NCBI RefSeq assembly: GCF_003051005.1
Contig: NZ_QAOW01000005.1
Span: 284,271-348,270, forward strand
Length of the DNA: 64,000 bases
Reading direction: 5' to 3'
Origin: Rhodococcus sp. OK519
GTDB lineage: Bacteria > Actinomycetota > Actinomycetes > Mycobacteriales > Mycobacteriaceae
The position numbers were made by a program, and so were the translations under genes. The notes beneath the pieces are model-generated. The model saw only the letters and a list, made by a program, of their open reading frames with translations. It did no database searches and was not told where the DNA came from. Positions 51,221-60,658 of the stretch are shown one piece after another (positions within the stretch are counted from its first letter, which is position 1; each line of letters begins with the position of its first letter).

Positions 51221-51729
51221 AAGTCGTGGTGGGTTTGGGCGCCCACCCGGAAGGTCTTCGTTCCGACCTTCTCGAAGCCGTTCTTGACGTAGAACCGCTG
51301 CGCCCGCTCGTTCTCCTGGTTGACCCCGAGCCAGACGCCGGCGCAGTTCGCATTCCGGGCATGGTCGACGGCTGCGTCCATGAGTGCCGCCGACACTCCC
51401 GAGCCGTGCCGGTCCGGTAGCACGTACAGCTTGCTGATTTCGGTGGTGGGGCGTAGCGACAGCGCGGACCGTATGTCGTCGTCCTCGGGTGGTCCGTCGA
51501 CGAGCATCACATAGCCGACGATCTCACCATTGCTCGTCGCCTTGAGGACCGTACGTGTCGGATCCGTGAGGTACTCACTGAACTTCTCCGCCGACAACAC
51601 CTCGTCGATGAATGCCGCGATGTCTTCCCTGGTGGCGTGGGGCGGGCACGCGAGCGGGAAGGTTACGGACGCGACGTCGGCCAGTGCCTCGGCGTCCCAG
51701 AGTCCGGCGCGGTCCACGGAAATCGTCAC
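51199..51729 (-). CDS. GNAT-family N-acetyltransferase (Rv2669-like)
   Basis: 176-residue acetyl-CoA-dependent acetyltransferase. The core EISKLYVLPDRHGSGVSAALMDAAVDHARNANCAGVWLGVNQENERAQRFYVKNGFEKVG (about residues 104-163) has the acetyl-CoA pyrophosphate loop (R/QxxGxG/A as RHGSGVSAALM) and the C-terminal motif NxRAxxFYxKxGF. GTG 51729 follows GAGGTGA. Substrate (amine, amino acid or protein) cannot be deduced. Syntenic to Rv2669 beside zapE. Confidence 0.9.
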   Translation of the reverse strand: MTISVDRAGLWDAEALADVASVTFPLACPPHATREDIAAFIDEVLSAEKFSEYLTDPTRTVLKATSNGEIVGYVMLVDGPPEDDDIRSALSLRPTTEISKLYVLPDRHGSGVSAALMDAAVDHARNANCAGVWLGVNQENERAQRFYVKNGFEKVGTKTFRVGAQTHHDFVMQRSL

Positions 51730-51792
51730 AGCTTCACCTCGGGTACGTCGGGTCCGTCCCGGTAAGTACACCACCTCCCGGGACGGGCGCGC

Positions 51793-53013
51793 TCACGCTC
51801 CGGTGGTCGCCGACTCGTCGGCCGCCGCCGCCGACCGTCCTCGTTGCGGCGCGAAGGCGGGCGCGAGCAGGAACAAGGCAACCGCGAACACGAGCGGCGC
51901 GACGAAGCCGTACCGCAGATCGGAGACCGCCGCGATCCCGCCGATCACGGCGCCGGCGATCACGGTGCCCGCGTAGTTGAAGAGGTTGATGCGGGCGATC
52001 ACCGCGTCCGTCTGGTCCGGGGGTGCGAGCCTGCCGGCGGCGCTGAAGCTCAGCGGCGCGATGACGGGAGCGCCGAGGCCGACGATGAAGAAGCCGGCGA
52101 TGGCCACCGCCGGGCTCGGCGCCACGACCGCCGTCAACAGGCCGACCACGCTGATCGCCGCCCCCACCCGCACCACCGCGATCTCACCGAACCGGCGCAC
52201 CCAGTAGTCGCCGGTCAACCGCGAGATCAGCGCTGTCACCTGGTAGGCGCCCATCGCCAGGGCGGCGGTTCCGGCGTCGGAGAGCAGGACCTCCTTGAGA
52301 TAAAGCGGGGAGTACGTTCCGATGCCGAAGTCGATCGCGTAGAAGAGCATCATTGCGATCCCGAGCGCCAGGAACGGGCGAAGCGGCACCGTGAGCGGCG
52401 CGGTCACCGACGTCGCGGCACCCTCGTGCCCCGTGCGCAGCAGACGTGATCCGATCCACGCGCAGATCCCGGCGACCAGCGCGGCCGCGACGAGTACCGA
52501 CAGCGTCACCGACAGGTCGAGTGCCGAGAATGTCGCCACGTAGCCGGCGCCGATGATCGCGCCGACACTCCAGGAGGCGTGGAACGAGGAGAGGATGACG
52601 CGGCCGTAGGCATGCTGGATCGACACCGCCTGCATGTTGGCCGCTGCATCGACGATGCCCAGCCCGATGCCGTACAGCGCGAACGCCGCGAGGAAGGCCG
52701 GCGTCGCCGTCGCCAGAGCGATGACCACGGCGCCGACGGCGATCACGAACAGGCCTGTTCGTAGCGTCGTCCGGCTCGACGTGGCCTTGGCGAGTTGCTC
52801 GGCGATGACGCTGCCGACGCCGGCGACGATGGAGACGCCGACGACGGTGGCGGCGACGAGGCTGTCACTGAAGCCGAGATCATCTTTGAACTGCGGCAGC
52901 TGCGTGAGCAACACCGCCAGCATGAACCCCTGCAGGCCGAAGGCGACAGAAGTCGAGACTCGTGCGCCGCTAAGGGTTTTCGTGTTTCGAATCACTGGAC
53001 GAGTGTCCAACAT
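51793..53013 (-). CDS. MFS transporter, FucP/YbjJ-like type
   Basis: 406-residue 12-TM major facilitator. Segments include VAFGLQGFMLAVLLTQLPQFKDDLGFSDSLVAATVVGVSIVAGVGS and the long inner loop around SRLLRTGHEGAATS. GIGLGIVDAAANMQAVSIQHAYGRVILSSFHASWSVGA is typical of the YbjJ/FucP-related group, transporters or exporters of sugars or related compounds. ATG 53013 is 40 nt from the divergent GH1 gene start, suggesting coordinated expression. A weak TGGAC-GAGT-GTCCA repeat lies at its 5' end (52996-53009). Substrate unknown; a beta-glucoside or its aglycone fits the neighbour. Confidence 0.85.
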   Translation of the reverse strand: MLDTRPVIRNTKTLSGARVSTSVAFGLQGFMLAVLLTQLPQFKDDLGFSDSLVAATVVGVSIVAGVGSVIAEQLAKATSSRTTLRTGLFVIAVGAVVIALATATPAFLAAFALYGIGLGIVDAAANMQAVSIQHAYGRVILSSFHASWSVGAIIGAGYVATFSALDLSVTLSVLVAAALVAGICAWIGSRLLRTGHEGAATSVTAPLTVPLRPFLALGIAMMLFYAIDFGIGTYSPLYLKEVLLSDAGTAALAMGAYQVTALISRLTGDYWVRRFGEIAVVRVGAAISVVGLLTAVVAPSPAVAIAGFFIVGLGAPVIAPLSFSAAGRLAPPDQTDAVIARINLFNYAGTVIAGAVIGGIAAVSDLRYGFVAPLVFAVALFLLAPAFAPQRGRSAAAADESATTGA

Positions 53014-53053
53014 TCAGCTCCGTTTCGTGGCATTCTCTGCTTCACTGCTCATC

Positions 53054-54439
53054 ATGGCGGCACAGTATTCGATTCCAGAGTTTCCCGACGATTTCGTTTT
53101 CGGTGTCGCGGCAGCGGCGTACCAGATCGAGGGCGCGGTGAGCGCGGACGGCAGGGGCCGCTCGATCTGGGACGAGTTCTGTTCGGCCCCTGGCAAAGTG
53201 GTGCGCGGCGAAACCGGTGACGTTGCGATCGACCATTACCACCGCTACCGTGCCGACGTCGCGCTCATGCGCGAACTCGGCATCGACTCCTACCGGCTGT
53301 CCGTGGCGTGGCCCAGGATCCAGCCCGACGGAAAGGGCGCCGTCAACGCGGCCGGCCTCGATTTCTACGACCGGCTGGTCGACGAGTTGTGTACGGCCGG
53401 CATCACACCGGCCGTCACGCTGTTCCACTGGGATCTGCCGCAGGCATTGCAGGACGACGGCGGCTGGCTGAACCGGGAGACGTCGTATCGGCTGGCCGAG
53501 TACGCGACGATCGTGGGGGAGCGGCTGCGCGACCGGGTCGGTATGTGGATGCCGCTCAACGAGCCCGTCGTCCATACCCTCTACGGCCATGCGCTCGGCG
53601 TCCACGCCCCCGGACTCGAACTCGGCTTCGGTGCGTTGCAGGCGGCACACCATCAGCTGCTCGGACACGGACTGTCGGTGCAGGCGTTACGTGCGGCGGG
53701 ATGCGGCAACATCGGGATCGCGTCGAATCATGCGCCCGTGCACGCGGCGACCGACGCCGATGCCGACGTCGAGGCTGCGGACATCTATGACCACATCGTC
53801 AACTGGACGTTCGCGGACCCGCTCCTGCTCGGCAAGTACCCTGCGGACGAATTGGCGGCACTGCTCACCGGTCCGGTCGACGACGACCTGCGGACTATCG
53901 CGCAGCCGCTGGACTGGTTCGGCATCAACTACTACGAGCCGACGCTCATCGCTGCGCCGCGGGAGGGCGAAGGCTCCGAGGGGGTGCTCGAGGTGGACCT
54001 TCCGCCGGGAATGCCGTTCGCGCCGGTTGCGCTCGAGGGGTATCCGCGGACCGATTTCGGATGGCCGATCGTTCCCGACGGCCTCACGGAGATCCTGACG
54101 ATCTTCCGGGACCGGTTCGGTGCGGCGCTGCCCCCGGTGTACATCACCGAGAGCGGGTGCTCGTTCCACGATCCGGACCCGGACGGGTCCGGCCGTGTTC
54201 GTGACGAGCGCCGCATCGCCTATCACGCCGACCACTTGGCCGCGGTGCGCTCGGCCATGGACGCCGGCGTGGACGTTCGTGGCTACTTCGTGTGGTCGAT
54301 CCTCGACAACTTCGAATGGGCGGCCGGGTATCGGGAACGCTTCGGGCTCGTCCATGTCGACTACGGCACACTCGCGCGCACGCCCAAGGATTCGTATCGG
54401 TGGTTCCAGGAGCAGCTTGCCGCGAGACGTCGGGCCTGA
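53054..54439 (+). CDS. GH1 beta-glucosidase
   Basis: 461-residue glycoside hydrolase family 1 enzyme, cytosolic (no signal peptide). FPDDFVFGVAAAAYQIEGAVSADGRGRSIWDEF is the family start; acid/base Glu170 lies in MPLNEPVVH and nucleophile Glu366 in YITESGCSF (TESG rather than the more usual TENG). HWDLPQALQDDGGWLNRE and the aglycone-site FVWSILDNFEWAAGYRERFGLVHVDY are intact, so it should be active on beta-glucosides. The ATG 53054 lacks a ribosome-binding site; the open frame upstream overlaps the MFS gene. Followed by a GAGCCCCAGCC terminator hairpin. Confidence 0.94.
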   Translation: MAAQYSIPEFPDDFVFGVAAAAYQIEGAVSADGRGRSIWDEFCSAPGKVVRGETGDVAIDHYHRYRADVALMRELGIDSYRLSVAWPRIQPDGKGAVNAAGLDFYDRLVDELCTAGITPAVTLFHWDLPQALQDDGGWLNRETSYRLAEYATIVGERLRDRVGMWMPLNEPVVHTLYGHALGVHAPGLELGFGALQAAHHQLLGHGLSVQALRAAGCGNIGIASNHAPVHAATDADADVEAADIYDHIVNWTFADPLLLGKYPADELAALLTGPVDDDLRTIAQPLDWFGINYYEPTLIAAPREGEGSEGVLEVDLPPGMPFAPVALEGYPRTDFGWPIVPDGLTEILTIFRDRFGAALPPVYITESGCSFHDPDPDGSGRVRDERRIAYHADHLAAVRSAMDAGVDVRGYFVWSILDNFEWAAGYRERFGLVHVDYGTLARTPKDSYRWFQEQLAARRRA

Positions 54440-54455
54440 CACCCCGGAAATGAAC

Positions 54456-54493
54456 GAGCCCCAGCCGTGGATGGGGGGTCATGGCTGGGGCTC
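54456..54493 (+). terminator. Terminator downstream of GH1 gene
   Basis: An 11-bp stem, GAGCCCCAGCC (54456-54466) with GGCTGGGGCTC (54483-54493), encloses a 16-nt loop, 17 nt past the beta-glucosidase stop. Confidence 0.7.
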
Positions 54494-54584
54494 CGCACCA
54501 TCGGGGGGATGGCGTCTCCGACAATACCTGAGGATTCCCTCACGTTCGAGTCGAGCGTAAGTGACGATTCCGGCCTCGAACGCA

Positions 54585-54616
54585 AAAAGAGGCACTCCGT
54601 GTGGAGTGCCTCTTTT
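54585..54616 (-). terminator. Intrinsic terminator of the tRNA cluster
   Basis: A 14-bp perfect stem, AAAAGAGGCACTCC (54585-54598) and its complement (54603-54616), loop GTGT. On the minus strand the stem ends in a UUUUU run, ideal for ending the tRNA transcript whose last gene lies 4 nt upstream. Confidence 0.9.
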
Positions 54617-54619
54617 CGG

Positions 54620-54694
54620 TGGTGCGCGATACTGGGATTGAACCAGTGACCTCTTCCGTGTCAGGGAAGCGCTCTCCCGCTGAGCTAATCGCGC
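54620..54694 (-). tRNA. tRNA-Val (GAC), copy 1
   Basis: Cloverleaf complete: acceptor GCGCGAT/ATCGCGC, anticodon loop CTGACAC giving GAC, T-loop GGTTCAATCCC. The discriminator A and the CCA end are encoded (CCA at 54620-54622). Identical to the copy at 54874-54948. Last gene of the minus-strand tRNA transcript. Confidence 0.96.
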
Positions 54695-54753
54695 GGGTCT
54701 TCAGTCGGATTCCCGAGTGATCGGGTGCTCCTGACCGGCCACAGGGCCGATCT

Positions 54754-54829
54754 TGGAGCGGATGACGGGATTCGAACCCGCGACCCTCACCTTGGCAAGG
54801 TGATGCGCTACCAGCTGCGCTACATCCGC
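54754..54829 (-). tRNA. tRNA-Gly (GCC), copy 1
   Basis: Acceptor GCGGATG with ATCCGC at the 3' side, anticodon loop TTGCCAA giving GCC, T-arm GGGTTCGAATCCC. The CCA end is encoded (54754-54756). The mature body is the same as the copy at 55046-55118. Confidence 0.95.
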
Positions 54830-54873
54830 ATGTCTAACAAACAAGTCTCTCAGCAGCGAACTGCGTCGAAACT

Positions 54874-54948
54874 TGGTGCGCGATACTGGGATTGAACCAG
54901 TGACCTCTTCCGTGTCAGGGAAGCGCTCTCCCGCTGAGCTAATCGCGC
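54874..54948 (-). tRNA. tRNA-Val (GAC), copy 2
   Basis: Same sequence as copy 1: acceptor GCGCGAT, anticodon GAC, CCA encoded at 54874-54876. Separated by 1 nt from tRNA-Cys, so the two are processed from one precursor. Confidence 0.96.
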
Positions 54949-54949
54949 G

Positions 54950-55020
54950 AGGTGGAGACGGGAATCGAACCCGTGTGCACGGCTTTGCAGGCCGTTGCCT
55001 CACCACTCGGCCACTCCACC
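54950..55020 (-). tRNA. tRNA-Cys (GCA)
   Basis: Acceptor GGTGGAG/CTCCACC, anticodon loop CTGCAAA giving GCA, T-arm GGGTTCGATTCCC. Discriminator U; the CCA end is not encoded (followed by CGC). Order Gly-Cys-Val is common in Actinobacteria. Confidence 0.95.
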
Positions 55021-55045
55021 ATAAAAGGTCGAGTCCAACCTCTCG

Positions 55046-55118
55046 AGCGGATGACGGGATTCGAACCCGCGACCCTCACCTTGGCAAGGTGATGCGCTAC
55101 CAGCTGCGCTACATCCGC
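55046..55118 (-). tRNA. tRNA-Gly (GCC), copy 2
   Basis: First gene of the minus-strand cluster. Same body as copy 1 with anticodon GCC, but the 3' flank is CGA rather than CCA, so CCA must be added after transcription. A promoter with TAATGT lies about 78 nt upstream. Confidence 0.95.
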
Positions 55119-55612
55119 AAATCGCTCCGGCGGGGCGTTTCGGCCTCTCCGGTGCTGCTCCGGTTGGGCGTTTCCGCTTTCCCGGTGCGGTGAGAACATT
55201 AGCGGACCATTTGAGAAAGGCACAAATCGCGAGGTCAGGGCGGAAAACCAAGATCTCCAGGGCTGTCGTTCAGCGGTGTTTCCGGGGAATTGTTCGCGAT
55301 AACCGACCTGTCGGGTCCAAACCCGTCGTCTCCAGGCCCTGTGCGGATGGGTGGGCGCGCACCGTGCGAGCGCGCCCGAGCCGTGCGCACCTGAGCGGTG
55401 TGATGTCGTGCCCTCTCCACAGGTGCCCCCCCTATGGGGAGTGGGTGCGGAACCGTTCGGCGACCCACCCGCGGGGAACGGAACGCGCCGATCAGGTCCG
55501 GCGCGGGCGGCCGTTCGGGCCGCCGATCCGAATGACAACCTGGGGATTCGTGTTCGCTGCGGGTGCATGTTAATGTTTCGTCTCGTTCGACCGCGAGCGT
55601 TCAGCGTGGTTC
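55119..55612. promoter_or_regulatory. Divergent tRNA promoter region
   Basis: About 490 nt between the leftward tRNA cluster and the rightward tRNA-Val(CAC), without a credible protein gene. Leftward: TAATGT (complement of 55196-55201) with TTGTGC (complement of 55220-55225) at an 18-nt spacing. Rightward: TAATGT at 55571-55576, about 36 nt before the tRNA-Val. The same -10 hexamer serves both units. Nothing else is recognised in the middle. Confidence 0.6.
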
Positions 55613-55684
55613 GGTCCCGTGGCTCAGTGGAAGAGCGTCCCGTTCACACCGGGAAGGTCGCTGGTTCGATCCCAGCCGGGACCA
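55613..55684 (+). tRNA. tRNA-Val (CAC)
   Basis: Acceptor GGTCCCG/CGGGACC, anticodon loop TTCACAC giving CAC, T-arm GGTTCGATCCC, discriminator A; CCA is not encoded (ACAAG follows). It reads GTG codons, the main valine codon in such genomes. Single-gene transcript with its own promoter and terminator. Confidence 0.95.
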
Positions 55685-55689
55685 CAAGT

Positions 55690-55726
55690 AGAAAGGCCCC
55701 GTCCGCATTGCGGACGGGGCCTTTCT
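55690..55726 (+). terminator. Terminator of tRNA-Val (CAC)
   Basis: A 17-bp perfect stem, AGAAAGGCCCCGTCCGC (55690-55706) with 55710-55726, 3-nt loop, starting 5 nt after the tRNA; its mirror could also end the SIMPL-gene transcript from the other side. Confidence 0.88.
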
Positions 55727-55765
55727 CGTTCCCGCGGCTCGTCGCGCGTTCGAGCGCGCGCGGCG

Positions 55766-56500
55766 TCAGTCGATGTCGTAGGTGACTGCGACGTTCACGG
55801 TCAGCTCCTGCGATCCGGCCTCGATCGGCACGGCGTCAGCACGCATCATGTCGCCAGGATTGCGCATCATGTACGGATTCTGTGAACCCTGTGCCTGCGG
55901 GGGGACCTCGACGATCGAGCGCACCTTTCCGAGTTTCACGCCGGCAGCATCCGCCATCTCTCGGGCCTGCGCCTGGGCCTGCTGAACTGCGCGACTGCGC
56001 GCCTCGGCACGAAGGTCGCTGTCGTCGGCGATGGAGAAGCTCGTCTGCTGTACCCGGATCGCGTCGCCGGTCGCCGACGCAGCCGCATCGATGAGAGTCC
56101 CGGCCTGGGAGACGTCGTGCAGGGTCGCGGTCACCTGGTTGGTGACTTGATAGCCGTTGATCCTGCCGCCGGTCGGTTCCCACGTCGGATTCACCGACAG
56201 TTCACTGGTTCGGATGTCTTCGGCGGCGACACCCTTGCTCTTCAGCGTATCGATGAGGGCCGTGGCCTTCTGCGAATTGTCCTGCAGGGCGGCCTGCGCC
56301 TCGGGCGCCTGGGTCTGCACGCCGAGGACCACCGTCAACGTGTCGGGAGTGCCGGTGACCTTGCCGGTGCCCTGCGAGCTGATCCCCGCCGCCTGGATGC
56401 TCGGCGAGCCGGACGATCCTGCGGAGCATCCGGCCAGGGTCAGCATGCAGGCCGCGGCTGCGATTGTCGTGAGTGCGCGTTTCGTCTGAGTTCTCGGCAT
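55766..56500 (-). CDS. SIMPL-domain (DUF541) lipoprotein
   Basis: 244-residue exported lipoprotein. The signal peptide MPRTQTKRALTTIAAAACML is followed by lipobox TLAGC (Cys near residue 25). The SIMPL domain begins at GISSQGTGKVTGTPDTLTVVLGVQTQ and ends in AGSQELTVNVAVTYDID, including the RAEARSRAVQQAQAQAREMADAAGVKLGKVRSI segment that is the family hallmark. These proteins oligomerise at the cell surface or periplasm and have been linked to stress and envelope functions. The ATG 56500 is chosen for the signal peptide; the frame is open upstream. Divergent from the PGPGW protein. Confidence 0.9.
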   Translation of the reverse strand: MPRTQTKRALTTIAAAACMLTLAGCSAGSSGSPSIQAAGISSQGTGKVTGTPDTLTVVLGVQTQAPEAQAALQDNSQKATALIDTLKSKGVAAEDIRTSELSVNPTWEPTGGRINGYQVTNQVTATLHDVSQAGTLIDAAASATGDAIRVQQTSFSIADDSDLRAEARSRAVQQAQAQAREMADAAGVKLGKVRSIVEVPPQAQGSQNPYMMRNPGDMMRADAVPIEAGSQELTVNVAVTYDID

Positions 56501-56642
56501 CGGATCACTATTGCGGAGCGGAACCGGTGTCGAGCCCGCTTCGCCCGAATGGAACTCCCGGTGGCCCCCGACGCGTCGGTACTCTCGGAGTACGCCGGTA
56601 CGCGAACCGGCGCGGACGGCGACGCGACAGTGGGTTCGGATC

Positions 56643-57122
56643 ATGGACGGTCAGGCGGTGAGCAAGCCTGCGCACGAGGGCGGGCTGGAGGCGTCGTCCG
56701 ATCACGACGGATTCCATCCGATAGAAGAAGTCGAGAACCGGTGGCTGCGCTGGCGCCGGAAGATCGCCGGGAACACCTCTCTGAACCTGGCCTATCGGAT
56801 CGGTGTCGGCCTCGTCGGAGCCCTTGTTCTCGCCGTCGGCATCGTGACCATCCCGTATCCCGGTCCGGGATGGCTGATCGTCTTCGCCGGTCTGGGCATC
56901 CTGGCCTCCGAATTCGCGTGGGCGCACCGGTTGCTGCGCTTTGCGCGTGCCCGCTACGACCGATTCATGATCTGGTTCTCCCACCAGTCCGTCGTCGTCA
57001 AGGCGCTCGGGGTGCTCTTCACCACCGTCGTCGTGCTCGCGACCCTGTGGGTCCTCGGAACGTTCGGGCTGATCGGAGGCTGGGTGGGCCTCGAACAGGC
57101 CTGGCTGGAGAGCCCGCTGTAG
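56643..57122 (+). CDS. PGPGW transmembrane protein (TIGR02611-like)
   Basis: 159-residue membrane protein. A hydrophilic head with EEVENRWLRWRRKIAGNTSLNLAYRIGVGLVGALVLAVGIVTIPYPGPGWLIVFAGLGILASEF shows the PGPGW motif between two closely spaced transmembrane segments; a third and fourth segment follow (VKALGVLFTTVVVLATLWVLGTF). ATG 56643 is selected as the first ATG past the opposite gene. Actinobacterial family of unknown function, here just upstream of thrS with 110 nt between. Confidence 0.85.
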   Translation: MDGQAVSKPAHEGGLEASSDHDGFHPIEEVENRWLRWRRKIAGNTSLNLAYRIGVGLVGALVLAVGIVTIPYPGPGWLIVFAGLGILASEFAWAHRLLRFARARYDRFMIWFSHQSVVVKALGVLFTTVVVLATLWVLGTFGLIGGWVGLEQAWLESPL

Positions 57123-57175
57123 TTCGCGGTCGGTTCCGCCGCGGGACGGTTCCACGAGTTGATCGGCCATGCCGA

Positions 57176-57205
57176 TAACATGGGATCGCCCCCCATCCGG
57201 GGGCG
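57176..57205 (+). promoter_or_regulatory. thrS promoter element and leader hairpin
   Basis: TAACAT (57176-57181) resembles a -10. A 7-bp hairpin, CGCCCCC (57187-57193) with GGGGGCG (57199-57205), follows at the 5' end of the message, 28 nt before the GTG start. It is far too short for a T-box. Confidence 0.4.
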
Positions 57206-57232
57206 CACCCTCTTACCTAGGAGCGCATCCTC

Positions 57233-59280
<2,048 letters not shown>

Positions 59281-59284
<4 letters not shown>

Positions 59285-59841
59285 CCGATCAGGCGAACGG
59301 CAACACCGACAACGGCACGCTCGTCGACACCGGTCCGGGCGATCCGGACCGGCTGCAGCGCCTGTGGTCGCCCCACCGGATGTCGTACATCGCGGAGGCG
59401 CCCAAGGCATCGAAGTCGAGCGAGGGGCCGTTCAGCGAGATTCCGAAGATGGGCGACGAGGAAGGTCTGATCGTCGCGCGCGGTGAATCCGTGTATGCGG
59501 TCCTGAACCTGTACCCGTACAACCCCGGCCACCTCATGGTGGTGCCGTACCGCCGGGTCGCGGCGCTCGAAGATCTGACGCCTCAGGAGAGCGCCGAGCT
59601 GATGGCGTTCACGCAGCGCGCGATTCGGGTGATCAAGCGGGTGTCGAATCCGGATGGGTTCAACGTCGGTCTCAACCTCGGCGCCGCGGCCGGAGGTTCG
59701 CTCGCCGAACACCTGCACCAGCACATCGTTCCGCGGTGGGGTGGCGACGCGAACTTCATCACCGTCCTCGGGGGCGCGAAGGTGATGCCGCAGCTGCTCC
59801 GCGAGACCCGGTCACTGCTTGCGGAGGCCTGGAGCGAGTGA
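59281..59841 (+). CDS. HIT-family Ap4A phosphorylase-like protein
   Basis: 186-residue histidine-triad nucleotide hydrolase/transferase. The triad is [11 protein letters not shown], preceded by [12 protein letters not shown] and the strand [23 protein letters not shown]. The mycobacterial counterpart Rv2613c is an Ap4A phosphorylase, breaking down the dinucleotide made as a side product by aminoacyl-tRNA synthetases; coupling to thrS fits that. GTG 59281 overlaps the thrS stop by 4 nt. About 94 nt with a hairpin separate it from pgsA. Confidence 0.92.
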
Positions 59842-59879
59842 TCTCCAGGGACCACCGGGGAAATCACGTGGCAGGATCA

Positions 59880-59907
59880 GGTGCCGGGCCCGTTGTGGCC
59901 CGGCACC
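59880..59907 (+). other. Hairpin between HIT gene and pgsA
   Basis: An 11-bp perfect stem (59880-59890 with 59897-59907; GTGCCGGGCC core) and a 6-nt loop, without a U tract. It lies 29 nt before the pgsA ATG. It may partially terminate, stabilise an mRNA end, or mark a processing site. Confidence 0.55.
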
Positions 59908-59935
59908 ACTGCGGGCGGGGAGAGGGGGGAGTGGA

Positions 59936-60658
59936 ATGCTGAGCTTCTTCGGCCGTGCATCGGTGTCCAAGGTGACGGCGCCGATGGGCCAGGCGTTGGT
60001 GAAGACGGGCCTCACACCCGACGCCGTCACCGTGATCGGCACGGTCGCGAGCATCGCGGGCGCGCTGACCCTGTTCCCCTCCGGTCATTTGTTCTGGGGC
60101 ACCATCCTCATCTGGTTCTTCGTCATGTTCGACATGCTCGACGGCGCGATGGCCCGGGCCCGCGGGGGCGGAACTCGTTACGGGGCAGTGCTCGACGCGA
60201 CGTGCGACCGGATCGCGGACGGCGCGATCTTCGCGGGACTCGCGTGGTGGGCCGCCTACCACGAGAACAGCAAGAGCCTGCTGATCGCGACACTGATCTG
60301 CCTCGTCAGCTCGCAGGTCATCTCCTATGCCAAGGCACGCGCCGAGGCCAGCGGTCTGTCCGCCGACGGTGGGCTCATCGAGCGACCTGACCGTTTGGTC
60401 ATCGTCCTCGTCGGATCCGGACTCACAGGCATCGGAGGGCACTTCGACATCGGCTGGCTGCACTGGGCGGTGTACGTCGCGATGTGGATTCTCGCGGTCG
60501 CCAGCATCATCACCGTCTTCCAGCGTGTGCTGGCGGTACGCAATTCGGCGGGAGCGCGGGACGTGCTGCCGATCGCGCCGAGCAGTGTCGATGACAAGCC
60601 CGTCGACGACAAGCCCGTCGACGAGAAGCCCACCGAGGGAGAGGCGTCCGCGTCGTGA
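59936..60658 (+). CDS. pgsA: Phosphatidylinositol phosphate synthase
   Basis: 240-residue membrane CDP-alcohol phosphotransferase joining CDP-diacylglycerol and inositol phosphate. The signature DG-x2-AR-x8-G-x3-D-x3-D is intact as DGAMARARGGGTRYGAVLDATCD (about residues 69-91). Six transmembrane segments; the tail has a short repeat (VDDKPVDDKPVDEKP) and is acidic. ATG 59936 follows GGGGGGAG. Its stop overlaps patA (GTGA). This starts the PIM branch with patA and pimA; inositol supply links to suhB at the left end. Confidence 0.95.
   Translation: MLSFFGRASVSKVTAPMGQALVKTGLTPDAVTVIGTVASIAGALTLFPSGHLFWGTILIWFFVMFDMLDGAMARARGGGTRYGAVLDATCDRIADGAIFAGLAWWAAYHENSKSLLIATLICLVSSQVISYAKARAEASGLSADGGLIERPDRLVIVLVGSGLTGIGGHFDIGWLHWAVYVAMWILAVASIITVFQRVLAVRNSAGARDVLPIAPSSVDDKPVDDKPVDEKPTEGEASAS

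Noticed and set aside
52996..53009. LacI-type operator at the MFS/GH1 junction
   Set aside because: Only 5-bp arms with an off-centre spacer inside the MFS coding start, and no LacI-family gene nearby; kept only as a weak remark.
54620..55684. tRNA cluster as attachment site of an integrated element
   Set aside because: No integrase, no direct repeat of a tRNA 3' end other than the duplicated tRNAs themselves, and flanking genes are ordinary.
57121..57232. T-box riboswitch before thrS
   Set aside because: The non-coding leader is at most about 50 nt with one short hairpin; no specifier loop or T-box sequence.
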